Shown: in pieces, positions 25,801 to 34,766 of the stretch
Layout of the letters: the number at the start of each line of letters is the position of its first letter
Numbering within the stretch: the first letter of the stretch is position 1
NCBI GenBank assembly: GCA_036388895.1
Contig: DASVQY010000064.1
Coordinates: 1-64,000 of the forward strand
DNA from: SXVE01 sp036388895
GTDB lineage: Bacteria > Acidobacteriota > Blastocatellia > Pyrinomonadales > Pyrinomonadaceae
Direction: 5' to 3'
Length of the DNA: 64,000 nt
Made by a program: the position numbers and the translations under genes
The notes under the pieces: generated by a model
What the model saw: only the letters and a program-made list of their open reading frames with translations
What the model was told of the DNA's origin: nothing
The model's database searches: none

Positions 25801-26610
25801 ATGAATGAACTGAAGAATCTGCAAAACTTAGCTGAAACAGGCAGGCGAATGCCAGTTCTTTTCATCGGACACGGAAATCCGATGTATGGAATCGAAGAAA
25901 ACGATTTTACGCGCGGCTGGCGGAAAACGATTGAAAATGTGCCGAAGCCGAAAGCGATTTTAGTCATTTCGGCGCATTGGGAAACGCGCGGAACAAAAAT
26001 TACAGTAATGCCTAAGCCGCGCGTGATTTATGATTTCGGCGGTTTTCCGCGAGAGTTGTTCGAGGCGAAATACGACGCGTCGGGAAATCCTGAAATCGCC
26101 GAAGACATAGCCGAAAATTTGAAGCACAAACTTATAGAACTCGATGAAACGTGGGGCTTGGATCACGGGAGCTGGACGATTCTGCGTCATCTTTACCCGA
26201 ACGCGGATGTGCCGGTTTTACAAATGAGTTTGGATTACACGAAACCCGCCGCTTTTCATTACGAACTCTCGAAAGAATTAGCTTTTCTAAGGGAAAAAGG
26301 CGTTCTTATCATCGGCAGCGGAAATATGGTTCACAATCTGCGTTTGATAAATTTTCATGGCGAGCGCACGCACGAATGGGCAGAGTCGGCGAACAAAAAA
26401 TTTGTAGATTTGATTTCGGCGAACGAACACGACAAACTGATTAAATATGAAACACTCGGCAAAGATGTCGCTTTAGCCGTTCCGACGGCGGAGCATTTTT
26501 TACCGCTTCTTTATACTTTGGCGCTGAAGAATGAAGACGAACCTGTCGAATTTTTTAATAACGCAATTGATTTAGCGGCGATTTCGATGACATCCGTGAG
26601 AATCGGTTGA
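25801..26610 (+). CDS. DODA-type extradiol aromatic ring-opening dioxygenase family protein
   Basis: 269 aa, LigB/YgiD family. Metal ligands fit the 4,5-DOPA dioxygenase pattern: His in FIGHGNP, His in SAHWET, and a later His in TAEHFLP, with WGLDHGSWTILRHLYP between them. Such enzymes open catechol rings using a divalent metal; E. coli YgiD acts on DOPA. The physiological substrate here is unknown. The ATG at 25801 is chosen over a TTG 9 bp upstream. Followed after 8 bp by the MDR gene, so they share a transcript. Confidence 0.9.
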   Translation: MNELKNLQNLAETGRRMPVLFIGHGNPMYGIEENDFTRGWRKTIENVPKPKAILVISAHWETRGTKITVMPKPRVIYDFGGFPRELFEAKYDASGNPEIAEDIAENLKHKLIELDETWGLDHGSWTILRHLYPNADVPVLQMSLDYTKPAAFHYELSKELAFLREKGVLIIGSGNMVHNLRLINFHGERTHEWAESANKKFVDLISANEHDKLIKYETLGKDVALAVPTAEHFLPLLYTLALKNEDEPVEFFNNAIDLAAISMTSVRIG

Positions 26611-26618
26611 GGTGATTT

Positions 26619-27626
26619 ATGAAAGTTTACGAGATACGCGAATTCGGCATTGAAAACCTGACATTAACTGAGCGCGAGGAGCCGAAACCGAAAGCAAATG
26701 AAGTTTTGGTGAAATTCCGCGCGGCATCTTTGAATTACCGCGATTTGATGATGGTCAAAGGGTTGTACAATCCGAAACTTAAAACGCCTTTGATTCCTTT
26801 GTCAGACGGCGCGGGCGAAGTCATCGAAATCGGCGAATCGGTTACGAAGTGGAAAAAAGGCGACCCGGTTTGCCCGATTTTTATGCAGGGCTGGATTGAC
26901 GGCGCAATCGAATATAAAAAAGCTCGAACGGCGCTCGGCGGCGATTTAGACGGCGTGCTGCGCGAATTCGGCGCTTTCGATGAAAACGGTTTAATCGAAA
27001 TTCCCGATCATCTTTCTTATGAAGAAGCCGCGACGCTGCCGTGCGCGGCTGTCACGGCGCATCACGCGCTGATGGTTTCCGGCGGCTTGAAACCGGATCA
27101 TTCCGTTTTATTGTTAGGAACGGGCGGCGTTTCTATATTTTCTCTTCAATTTGCCGCCGCTTTCGGCGCGCGAACGATTATAACTTCCTCAAGCGACGAG
27201 AAATTAAATCAGGCAAAAGAATTAGGCGCTGATGATTTAATCAATTATAAAAAACGAGAAGATTGGGACGCCGTGGTTCTTGATTTAACCGGTAAGCGCG
27301 GCGTAGATCACGTTATGGAGGTCGGCGGTTCGGGAACCGTTCAAAAATCACTGAACGCGGTAAAAATGGGCGGACACATCGCTGTAATCGGCGCGCTTTC
27401 AGGCGGAAAAGGTGAAATCAGCCCGGTTCCGATTTTGATGAAATCAATCAGAATGCAGGGAATTTTTGTCGGTTCGCGTTTGATGTTCGAGGATATGAAT
27501 CGTTTGATCTGTCAGCATCATTTGAAGCCCGTAATTGATAAAGTTTACGAATTCGATGAAATAAAAGACGCGCTCAGGTGTATGGAAAACGGAGAGCATT
27601 TCGGTAAAATCGTCATTAAATTTTAG
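26619..27626 (+). CDS. Zinc-independent MDR oxidoreductase (quinone reductase-like)
   Basis: 335 aa medium-chain dehydrogenase/reductase. The N-terminal GroES-like part has SLNYRDLMMVKG, where Zn-alcohol dehydrogenases carry a catalytic Cys, so the zinc site is absent; the nucleotide motif is LLGTGGVSIFSLQFA in the second half. The sequence resembles acyclic-ketone or quinone reductases using NAD(P)H. Together with neighbouring quinone- and carbonyl-active enzymes it suggests electrophile reduction. Exact substrate unknown. Confidence 0.85.
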   Translation: MKVYEIREFGIENLTLTEREEPKPKANEVLVKFRAASLNYRDLMMVKGLYNPKLKTPLIPLSDGAGEVIEIGESVTKWKKGDPVCPIFMQGWIDGAIEYKKARTALGGDLDGVLREFGAFDENGLIEIPDHLSYEEAATLPCAAVTAHHALMVSGGLKPDHSVLLLGTGGVSIFSLQFAAAFGARTIITSSSDEKLNQAKELGADDLINYKKREDWDAVVLDLTGKRGVDHVMEVGGSGTVQKSLNAVKMGGHIAVIGALSGGKGEISPVPILMKSIRMQGIFVGSRLMFEDMNRLICQHHLKPVIDKVYEFDEIKDALRCMENGEHFGKIVIKF

Positions 27627-27750
27627 ATTGAAAATATTGATTGAGCGCGGCTGCCGCTTTGTTCCGGCAAAACCTGATAATTGAGACAATTGAGCAAAAA
27701 GCGGAATGTGAAATTTATTAATTTAGATAATTCAAAAAGGGGAAGGATTA

Positions 27751-28644
27751 ATGGAAAAGAGAAAATTCGGCAAAACTGATATGGAAGTTTCGGTGCTCGG
27801 CTTCGGCGGCGCGGAAATCGGTCAGGACATTACGCAGGAAGATGTGAACGAGCTTTTAAATGCGGCGATTGATGCGGGTTTGAACGTGATTGACACGGCT
27901 GCCGCTTATAACGCCAGCGAAAAATTGATCGGCGAAGCGGTCGGAAAGCGGCGCAAGGAATTTTATTTGTTCACAAAATGCGGCGCGCTCGACGGTTTCA
28001 CCCGTTACGACTGGTCGAAAAAGGGAGTCGTCGAAACGATTGAGTCGAGCTTGCGAAATCTGAAAACAGATTATCTTGATATAGTTCAGCTTCATAGCTG
28101 TTCGTCCGAAGAATTGCGACGCGGCGACGCGATTGAAGGATTGCAGCGAGCGCAGGAAAAAGGCTACACGCGCTACATCGGCTATTCGGGCGACAACGAC
28201 GCTGCAAAAACAGCGATTGATTTAAATGTTTTCGATTCACTGCAAACTTCCGTTAGCATTGCCGACCAAACGCCGATTGACGAAAACATCCCGCTCGCGG
28301 TCGAAAAAGATTTGGGCATTATAGCCAAACGCCCGATTGCAAACGCCGTCTGGCGATTTAAAGAAAAACCGGAAAACTCTTATTATCACGAATACTGGGA
28401 CAGGCTTCAGAAATTAAAATTCGATTTTACAAGTAAATCCGTCGAACTGGCGACCGCCGCGGCGCTTCGTTTCACGCTGACAATCCCGGGTGTGGACACC
28501 GCAATCGTCGGCACGACTCGTCCGACGCGCTGGCAGGAAAATGCCGGATATGTCGCGGAAGGAAATTTCTCCGAAGATGAATACGAAGAAATCCGCAACC
28601 GGTGGCGAGAAACGGCTGACGAAAGCTGGGTCGGTATGACCTAG
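27751..28644 (+). CDS. Aldo/keto reductase
   Basis: 297 aa TIM-barrel NADPH-dependent aldo/keto reductase. The catalytic tetrad is visible: Asp and Tyr in NVIDTAAAYNASE, Lys in FTKCGA, His in DIVQLHSC. The closing NADPH-binding region reads TIPGVDTAIVGTTRP. It reduces aldehydes or ketones; the substrate cannot be assigned. GGGGAAGGA lies 5 nt before the ATG. Confidence 0.9.
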   Translation: MEKRKFGKTDMEVSVLGFGGAEIGQDITQEDVNELLNAAIDAGLNVIDTAAAYNASEKLIGEAVGKRRKEFYLFTKCGALDGFTRYDWSKKGVVETIESSLRNLKTDYLDIVQLHSCSSEELRRGDAIEGLQRAQEKGYTRYIGYSGDNDAAKTAIDLNVFDSLQTSVSIADQTPIDENIPLAVEKDLGIIAKRPIANAVWRFKEKPENSYYHEYWDRLQKLKFDFTSKSVELATAAALRFTLTIPGVDTAIVGTTRPTRWQENAGYVAEGNFSEDEYEEIRNRWRETADESWVGMT

Positions 28645-28690
28645 TTTTAAGAGCCGGCAATAAAAATAAGTATAAAAAAAATACGAAAAT

Positions 28691-28894
28691 ATGCCGTATG
28701 TAAACGTAAAAATCACGAAAGACGGAACTTCGGTTGAACAGAAGAAGCAGATTGTCGAGGGCATTACGAATATTTTGATAAATGTTCTCAATAAAAAGCC
28801 CGAACATATTCATATTGTTATTGACGAGATCGAGCCGGAAAACTGGGGTTTCGCGGGAATGCTGACGACGGAGTTCCGAAGAAAAAATGATTGA
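28691..28894 (+). CDS. 4-oxalocrotonate tautomerase family protein
   Basis: 67 aa. The N-terminal Pro (MPYVNVKI) is the catalytic base of the tautomerase superfamily, and the IDEIEPENWGFAG block is the usual second half. The Arg found at position 11 of 4-OT is replaced (TKDG). Small hexameric or dimeric cytosolic enzymes of this type tautomerise unsaturated keto acids; here it may handle ring-cleavage products of the DODA enzyme, an inference from adjacency. Confidence 0.9.
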   Translation: MPYVNVKITKDGTSVEQKKQIVEGITNILINVLNKKPEHIHIVIDEIEPENWGFAGMLTTEFRRKND

Positions 28895-28907
28895 ACGAAG
28901 GGAAGTT

Positions 28908-30011
28908 ATGAGCAATTTATTTGAAAAATTAAGACTACGCGACATCGAGTTTCGCAACCGCATATGGGTTTCACCGATGTGTCAGTATTCGAGCGAAGAC
29001 GGAATGCCGACGGATTGGCATCTGGTTCATCTCGGAAGCCGCGCGGTCGGCGGCGCCGGATTAGTTATTCAGGAAGCGACGGCGGTTTCGCCCGAAGGTC
29101 GCATTTCGCCGTCGGACGCGGGAATTTGGTCGGACGAACAAGCCGAAGCGTACAAAAGAATCGTTGCTTTCATAAAATCGCAAGGCGCAGTTGCCGGAAT
29201 ACAAATCGCGCACGCCGGGCGCAAGGCTTCGACCGCAGAACCCTGGAACGGCGGCAAAATAGTTGACGAGGGATATGGTGGATGGGAAACGGTTGCGCCG
29301 AGTGCAATCGCATTCGCGAACGATTACCCGACGCCGCGCGAAATGACAAAAGATGATATCGAAAAAGCGACGAACGATTTTGTCGCTGCGGCGAAAAGAA
29401 GCGTCGAAGCCGGTTTTGAGGTAATCGAAATCCACGCCGCGCACGGTTATCTTTTTCACGAATTTCTTTCGCCTTTGTCGAATGAAAGAACCGACGAATA
29501 CGGCGGAAGTTTGGAAAATCGTATGCGTTTTCCGCTCGAAGTCGCGGCGAAAGTCCGCGAAATAATCCCGCAAAACTTACCTGTTTTCGTGCGAATCTCG
29601 GCGACTGATTGGACGGAAAACGGCTGGGATTTGGAGCAGTCAATCGAATTTTGCAAAAAACTAAAAGAAATCGGAATTGATTTAATTGACGTTTCGACCG
29701 GCGGAAATGTGCCGAACGCGAAAATCCCTGTCGCTCCGAATTATCAAGTGCCGTTTGCAAAAGAAATTCGTGAAAAGGTCGGAATTGCAACAGCGGCTGT
29801 CGGAATGATTACCGATCCGAAGCAAGCGGAAGAAATTTTACAGAAAGGCGAAGCCGATGCCGTTTTGTTGGCGCGACAGTTTTTGCGCGAGCCTTATTTT
29901 GTTTTTCGGGCGGCGCGAGAATTAGGCGAAAAAATTGATTACGTGCCGAAACAATACGGGCGAGCCATCGAATTTGAAAACGCGCAGGAAGTCAAAGGCG
30001 CGAAAGGTTAG
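28908..30011 (+). CDS. Old Yellow Enzyme family NADH:flavin oxidoreductase (YqjM-like)
   Basis: 367 aa FMN TIM-barrel ene-reductase. The N-terminal VSPMCQYSSEDG carries the Cys typical of the YqjM (thermophilic-like) class, and EIHAAHGYLFHEFLSP plus NERTDEYGGS are the class hallmarks. These enzymes reduce activated C=C bonds of quinones, enones and nitro compounds with NAD(P)H, and in Bacillus respond to electrophile stress. The ATG at 28908 (GGGAAG just upstream) is preferred to an ATG at 28887, which overlaps the tautomerase gene. Confidence 0.92.
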   Translation: MSNLFEKLRLRDIEFRNRIWVSPMCQYSSEDGMPTDWHLVHLGSRAVGGAGLVIQEATAVSPEGRISPSDAGIWSDEQAEAYKRIVAFIKSQGAVAGIQIAHAGRKASTAEPWNGGKIVDEGYGGWETVAPSAIAFANDYPTPREMTKDDIEKATNDFVAAAKRSVEAGFEVIEIHAAHGYLFHEFLSPLSNERTDEYGGSLENRMRFPLEVAAKVREIIPQNLPVFVRISATDWTENGWDLEQSIEFCKKLKEIGIDLIDVSTGGNVPNAKIPVAPNYQVPFAKEIREKVGIATAAVGMITDPKQAEEILQKGEADAVLLARQFLREPYFVFRAARELGEKIDYVPKQYGRAIEFENAQEVKGAKG

Positions 30012-30041
30012 GGTTCTGAATACGAATACAAGGAGAAAACG

Positions 30042-30503
30042 ATGCAAAGAATTGATTATGCGAAAGCGGCGCCCGAAGCATTGAAAAAAATGTACGGGCT
30101 TGAAGCTTATCTGAGGCATTGCGGAATTGAAAAATCCTTGCAGGAACTCGTTAAATTCCGCGTTTCTCAGATAAACGGCTGCGCTTACTGTCTGGATATG
30201 CACTCGAAAGATGCGCGGGCGGCGGGCGAAACCGAACAGCGTTTATACTGCATTTCTGCTTGGCGTGAAACTCCGTTTTACAGTGAACGAGAACGTGCTG
30301 CTCTTGAATGGGCTGAACATCTGACGCTAATCTCGGAAAAACACGTTCCCGATGATTTATTTGAGCGAACGAGACAGCATTTCAGCGAAGAAGAACTCGT
30401 CAATTTAACTCTTGTGGTAACTACGATAAATGCCTGGAATCGCTTTGCGATCAGCTTTCAAAGCGAGCCGGGCAGCTATCAACCCGCAGCCGCTTCGGCT
30501 TAA
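30042..30503 (+). CDS. AhpD-like carboxymuconolactone decarboxylase family protein
   Basis: 153 aa. The AhpD-type motif is intact: QINGCAYCLDMHSKDAR gives C-x2-C-x3-H, the dithiol/proton relay site of alkylhydroperoxidases. Probably a small oligomeric cytosolic protein for hydroperoxide reduction or disulfide relay. An AAGGAG lies 7 nt before the ATG. It sits between the OYE and LLM flavoprotein genes in the same operon-like run. Confidence 0.92.
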   Translation: MQRIDYAKAAPEALKKMYGLEAYLRHCGIEKSLQELVKFRVSQINGCAYCLDMHSKDARAAGETEQRLYCISAWRETPFYSERERAALEWAEHLTLISEKHVPDDLFERTRQHFSEEELVNLTLVVTTINAWNRFAISFQSEPGSYQPAAASA

Positions 30504-30520
30504 AACCAATTTTTTGATTT

Positions 30521-31564
30521 ATGAGCAGTTTTTCAGAAATTCCAATATCGGTTTTGGATTTATCGCCGATTGTTCAGGGCGGGACAGTCGCTGATGCTTT
30601 GCATAATTCGCTTTCGCTGGCGCGGCACGTAGAAAATTTAGGTTATAAGCGTTTCTGGCTTGCCGAACACCATAATATGACCGGAATTGCCAGCGCGGCG
30701 ACTTCTGTGGTGATCGGTTTTGTCGCGGGCGGAACTAGTAAAATTCGGGTCGGCGCGGGCGGCATAATGCTTCCGAATCACGCGCCGCTTGTAATCGCCG
30801 AGCAATTCGGCACGCTCGAATCTCTTTATCCTAATCGCATTGATTTAGGTTTGGGACGCGCTCCTGGAAGCGATCAATTAACCGCCCGCGCGTTGAGAAG
30901 AACTTTGACGAGCAGCGGCGATGACTTTCCCGAACAGCTCGAAGAATTGCGGTTTTTTCTGCGTGAACCCGTCGAGAATCAAAGAGTTCGCGCTGTTCCG
31001 GGCGCCGGTCTCGATATACCGATCTGGCTGCTCGGTTCGAGCGGTTTCAGCGCGCAGCTTGCCGGAACGTTAGGACTGCCTTTCGCTTTTGCCGGACATT
31101 TTTCGCCGGAGTACATTCTGCCCGCGCTCGAACTTTACCGGAAAAACTTTACGCCTTCGGAAAAGCTAGAAAAACCTTGTGTGATGCTCGCAATAAATAT
31201 GATCGCCGCCGAAACCGATGAGGAAGCGTGGCGGCTGGCGACTTCGCAGTTTCAATCTTTTCTGCGTTTGATTCGCGGAACGCCCGGACAATTGCAGCCG
31301 CCGGTAGAAAATATGGGCGAAATTTGGACGCCGCACGAAAAAGCGGCTGTCGAATCGAAACTCGGCGGCTCGATAATCGGAAGCGCGGAGATGATCAAAA
31401 GCGGCGTCGAAAAATTGTTGAACGCGACGAACGCCGACGAATTGATGATAAATGCGATGATTTACGATCACGAAAAACGGCTCCGTTCTTATGAAATCAT
31501 CGCCGGCGTTTGGCAAAGCAAAACAGCGAAATCAGCAGCGCAAGGTAAAAAGGAGAAGACATGA
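30521..31564 (+). CDS. LLM class flavin-dependent oxidoreductase
   Basis: 347 aa bacterial-luciferase-like monooxygenase, MsnO8-type branch: starts with PISVLDLSPIVQGGT and contains RFWLAEHHNMTGIAS and IDLGLGRAPGSD, all characteristic of the group. It should use reduced FMN/F420-like flavin to oxidise an unknown substrate. Its stop overlaps the next ATG by 4 bp, showing translational coupling with the quinone oxidoreductase. Confidence 0.92.
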   Translation: MSSFSEIPISVLDLSPIVQGGTVADALHNSLSLARHVENLGYKRFWLAEHHNMTGIASAATSVVIGFVAGGTSKIRVGAGGIMLPNHAPLVIAEQFGTLESLYPNRIDLGLGRAPGSDQLTARALRRTLTSSGDDFPEQLEELRFFLREPVENQRVRAVPGAGLDIPIWLLGSSGFSAQLAGTLGLPFAFAGHFSPEYILPALELYRKNFTPSEKLEKPCVMLAINMIAAETDEEAWRLATSQFQSFLRLIRGTPGQLQPPVENMGEIWTPHEKAAVESKLGGSIIGSAEMIKSGVEKLLNATNADELMINAMIYDHEKRLRSYEIIAGVWQSKTAKSAAQGKKEKT

Positions 31565-32520
31565 AAGCGATCAGAATTCACGAATTCGGCGGCGCGGAAG
31601 GTTTGAGAGTTGATGAAGTCGAAAAACCGGCGGCGGGCGCGGGCGAAGTATTGATAAAAACGGCGGCGGCGGGAATCAATTTCGCCGACGTAATGCTGCG
31701 GCAGGGAAAATATTTTTTCCGCCCGACACTTCCGTTCACGCCCGGTTTTGAAGTCGCCGGAACGATTGAACAAATCGGGAGTGGAGTTGAAAACTGGCGC
31801 GTCGGTCAGCGCGTTCTGGCGATGAATCGAAGCGGCGGTTATGCCGAATACGCGTCAGCCGATGCGAAAACGCTTGTGCCGATACCAGATAATATGAGTT
31901 TCGGCGAAGCGACAGCGCTTCTCGTGCAAGGTTTGACCGCACTCGGGCTTTTAGCCGATTTGAAAGCCGGACAAACGGTTTTGATTCACGCGGCTGCGGG
32001 CGGCGTCGGCAGTCTGCTCGTTCAAATAGCGAAACACAAAGGCGCGACGGTTTTGGGAACGGCTAGTTCGGCTGAAAAACTCGAAAAAATTGCAAACTTA
32101 GGAGCGGATGTCGGAATAAATTACACCGAAGACGATTGGACGCAGGAAGTTCTGCAGGCGACCGGAGGCAAAGGCGCGGATTTGATTATCGAGATGGTCG
32201 GCGGCGAGATCGGCAGAAGAAATTTCGAGTGTCTGGCGGCGGGCGGCACGATGATCGTTTACGGCGCGGTGAGCGGCGAAGATTTTCAGATTTCCGCTTT
32301 GAGCCTGCTCGGTAAAATGCAAACCGTCAAAGGTTACAACTTAAATCTTGAAAGCCGCGAAAACATTGCGAGATTCACGGAAGAATTAATGAACCTTGTC
32401 AGCGGAAACAAATTGCAGGTTATGGTTCAGGAATTTCCGCTCGAAAAAGCCGCTGAAGCGCATAAAGCTATCGAAGACAGAAAAACCACGGGAAAAGTCG
32501 TTTTAACGATTTCTCAATAA
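31561..32520 (+). CDS. NADPH:quinone oxidoreductase (Qor-like MDR)
   Basis: 319 aa zinc-free medium-chain reductase. The N-terminus MKAIRIHEFGGAEGLRVDEV and the nucleotide-binding motif HAAAGGVGSLLVQIAKHKG (about residues 141-159) are typical of QOR/zeta-crystallin-like enzymes. Expected to reduce quinones with NADPH. It overlaps the upstream LLM gene by 4 bp. Confidence 0.92.
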   Translation: MKAIRIHEFGGAEGLRVDEVEKPAAGAGEVLIKTAAAGINFADVMLRQGKYFFRPTLPFTPGFEVAGTIEQIGSGVENWRVGQRVLAMNRSGGYAEYASADAKTLVPIPDNMSFGEATALLVQGLTALGLLADLKAGQTVLIHAAAGGVGSLLVQIAKHKGATVLGTASSAEKLEKIANLGADVGINYTEDDWTQEVLQATGGKGADLIIEMVGGEIGRRNFECLAAGGTMIVYGAVSGEDFQISALSLLGKMQTVKGYNLNLESRENIARFTEELMNLVSGNKLQVMVQEFPLEKAAEAHKAIEDRKTTGKVVLTISQ

Positions 32521-32582
32521 ACAAAAATAGACATTCTGAATAATAAAAAATAACTGCCGATCAAATAAGGAGAAAAACTGCA

Positions 32583-33572
32583 ATGAAATATCGAAAATTG
32601 GGAAGTGATTTGGAAGTTTCAGCCGTCGGTTTGGGCTGTATGGGAATGTCCGATTTTTATTCGGGACGTGATGACGACGAATCAATCGCTACGATTCACC
32701 GTGCACTGGAGCTAGGCATAAACTTTCTCGATACGGCTGATATGTACGGACCTTTTACGAACGAAGAACTCGTCGGTCGAGCCATCAAAGGCAAGCGCGA
32801 CCAATTCGTCATTGCGACTAAATTCGCTATTGTCCGCGACCCGAACGATCCGAACGTGCGAGGAATCAATGGCAAGCCGGAATATGTAAAACAAGCGGTC
32901 GAAGGCAGCTTGAAACGTCTCGGAATCGAAACGATTGACCTTTATTACCAGCACCGAGTTGACCCGAATACGCCAATTGAAGAAACGGTCGGCGCGATGG
33001 CGGAATTGGTCAAAGAAGGAAAAGTTCGATATTTGGGTTTGTCCGAAGCAAGCGCGGAAACGATTCGCCGCGCGTCGGTAGTTCATCCGATAACCGCTTT
33101 GCAGAGCGAATATTCTTTGTGGACGCGCGATGTCGAGGACAACGACGTTCTGGCAACGTGCCGAGAGCTCGGCATCGGATTCGTTCCGTATTCTCCTTTG
33201 GGACGCGGATTTCTTTCCGGCGAAATAAAGAAATTCGAAGATTTGGCGGAAGACGATTATCGCCGCCACAGCCCGCGATTTCAGGGCGAAAACTTCGACA
33301 AAAATTTACAGCTCGTTCGCAAAATAGAAGAAATCGCGAAAGAAAAAGGCGTAACGACTTCGCAGCTGGCTCTCGCATGGGTTTTGGCGCAGGGAAACGA
33401 CATCGTGCCGATCCCGGGAACGAAACGGCGCAAATATTTGGAGCAAAACGCCGAATCCGCCGAAATTATTCTCAGTCAGGAAGAACTCGCCGCAATCGAA
33501 GACGTTTTCCCGAAAGACGCGGCTGCCGGTTTGCGCTATCCCGAAGCGATGATGAAAACTGTTAATGGATAA
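32583..33572 (+). CDS. Aldo/keto reductase (AKR13-like)
   Basis: 329 aa. Starts MKYRKLGSDLEVSAVGLGCMGMS; catalytic tetrad in FLDTADMYGP (Asp, Tyr), VIATKFA (Lys) and YYQHRVDP (His). The close match to the 'GCMGMS' plant/bacterial group suggests an AKR12/13-type enzyme reducing aldehydes such as methylglyoxal; this is family knowledge, not shown here. It has a good AAGGAG Shine-Dalgarno. This is the second AKR of the cluster and is not a recent duplicate of the one at 27751. Confidence 0.92.
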   Translation: MKYRKLGSDLEVSAVGLGCMGMSDFYSGRDDDESIATIHRALELGINFLDTADMYGPFTNEELVGRAIKGKRDQFVIATKFAIVRDPNDPNVRGINGKPEYVKQAVEGSLKRLGIETIDLYYQHRVDPNTPIEETVGAMAELVKEGKVRYLGLSEASAETIRRASVVHPITALQSEYSLWTRDVEDNDVLATCRELGIGFVPYSPLGRGFLSGEIKKFEDLAEDDYRRHSPRFQGENFDKNLQLVRKIEEIAKEKGVTTSQLALAWVLAQGNDIVPIPGTKRRKYLEQNAESAEIILSQEELAAIEDVFPKDAAAGLRYPEAMMKTVNG

Positions 33573-33900
33573 TTTAATAAGTGATTTTATGGATAGTAAT
33601 GAAAAAATCGTACTGATCGCGCGTTTGAAGGTTAAAAACGATACGATTGAAGAAGCAAAACAGGCGGCTTTGGCGATTGTCGAGCCTTCGCGCGCCGAAG
33701 CAGGCTGCTTGAATTATGATTTTCATCAAGCGATTGACGACCCGAGCGTTTTCATATGGCACGAAACTTGGGCGAACAGTGCCGCGATTGAGGAACACGG
33801 AAAATCGACGCATTTTGTAAAATTTAGCGAAGCGATTAAAAATATTACCGAAGAGCCTTTGCAGTTGACGTTTGCGAAAATGGTCAGCGAAAAGGCTTGA
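33565..33900 (+). CDS. Antibiotic biosynthesis monooxygenase domain protein (quinol monooxygenase-like)
   Basis: 111 aa as given; the ABM domain begins at IVLIARLKVKNDT and the FIWHETWANSAAIEEH block is characteristic. YgiN-like members are small dimeric beta-barrels that oxidise quinols without cofactor. An internal ATG at 33589 would give 103 aa, closer to the usual length; neither start has a clear Shine-Dalgarno. The given start overlaps the AKR stop by 8 bp, so coupling is likely. Confidence 0.88.
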   Translation: MDNLISDFMDSNEKIVLIARLKVKNDTIEEAKQAALAIVEPSRAEAGCLNYDFHQAIDDPSVFIWHETWANSAAIEEHGKSTHFVKFSEAIKNITEEPLQLTFAKMVSEKA

Positions 33901-33936
33901 ATTTATAACAAAAATAAGGAGAACAAAGGAGAAATT

Positions 33937-34383
33937 ATGGCATTTACAAGAAAAGCGGAAGCCGATTGGAACGGCGGAATTATGGACGGCAAAGGAAATT
34001 TGAAGCTTGGAAGCGGCGCTTTTGAAGGCGAGTATTCTTTTCAATCGCGTTTCGGCGACGATACGAAAGCGACAAATCCAGAAGAACTGATCGCGGCGGC
34101 GCATGCCGGCTGCTATACCATGGCTTTGAGCGGAAATTTGGGCAGAGCTGGTTATCAGCCGAAAAATATTCATACGACCGCAAAAGTGAAAATCGAAAAA
34201 CGCGGCGAAGGTTTTGTCATACCGAATATTGATTTGGAATCAACTGCCGAAGTTGACGGCATTTCAGATGACGAATTTCAAAGAATCGCCGAAGAAACAA
34301 AGAAAACCTGCCCGGTTTCGCAAGTACTGTCAGGAGCCGAGATCAGTCTCGACGCAAAATTGAAGAAAGCCCAAGCGGCTTAA
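33937..34383 (+). CDS. osmC: OsmC family peroxiredoxin
   Basis: 148 aa OsmC/Ohr-fold thiol peroxidase that reduces organic hydroperoxides. The two reactive cysteines are seen in AHAGCYTMAL and KKTCPVSQVL. Length and N-terminus (TRKAEADWNGG) fit the OsmC branch. Two GGAG sequences precede the ATG. It closes the operon-like run; a terminator follows 18 bp downstream. Confidence 0.93.
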   Translation: MAFTRKAEADWNGGIMDGKGNLKLGSGAFEGEYSFQSRFGDDTKATNPEELIAAAHAGCYTMALSGNLGRAGYQPKNIHTTAKVKIEKRGEGFVIPNIDLESTAEVDGISDDEFQRIAEETKKTCPVSQVLSGAEISLDAKLKKAQAA

Positions 34384-34401
34384 TTTGCGGCAAATAAAGA
34401 A

Positions 34402-34431
34402 AAAAGGGACGAATTTTCAGCCGTCCCTTTT
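34402..34431. terminator. Terminator after osmC
   Basis: Hairpin AAAAGGGACG / CGTCCCTTTT with a 10-nt loop, between the convergent osmC and DUF3072 genes; A and T runs on both sides allow use in either direction. Confidence 0.85.
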
Positions 34432-34453
34432 ATAGTTTATTAACAAAAATAAA

Positions 34454-34675
34454 TTAAGATGCTCCGCGTCCGGTTTTTTTCTGTAATTCATCAATGCGAA
34501 TCGAAGCCTCGGCTTTCGTGAGATTTTCATCAAATTCTTCTTTGGCTTCTTCGCTCAAAGTTGAGAGATACGAACGCTGCGCACCGGTCATCGGCTCATC
34601 GCCGGTCGTCCAGTTTTCCGGGTCTTTGATAGTGTTGCTTTCTTCCGCTTGTTCTTGAACTTTTTTGTCTGACAT
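34454..34675 (-). CDS. DUF3072 domain protein
   Basis: 73 aa, mostly polar. The segment IKDPENWTTGDEPMTGAQRSYL is split across the known DUF3072 signature (TGDEPMTGAQ). Function is unknown; the family is widespread as small soluble proteins. A GGAG lies about 9 nt before the ATG. It is transcribed away from the HtrA-like gene, sharing a 127-bp promoter region that includes the TGTAAC palindrome, so it could also respond to the Rrf2 regulator. Confidence 0.88.
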   Translation of the reverse strand: MSDKKVQEQAEESNTIKDPENWTTGDEPMTGAQRSYLSTLSEEAKEEFDENLTKAEASIRIDELQKKTGRGAS

Positions 34676-34766
34676 AAATTACACTCCAATGTATGATTTT
34701 GTTTCAGTGATTAAACACTAGCCTATTCTTTGCACGAATCGTGCCAGAAAATGATAAAAAAAAAGA

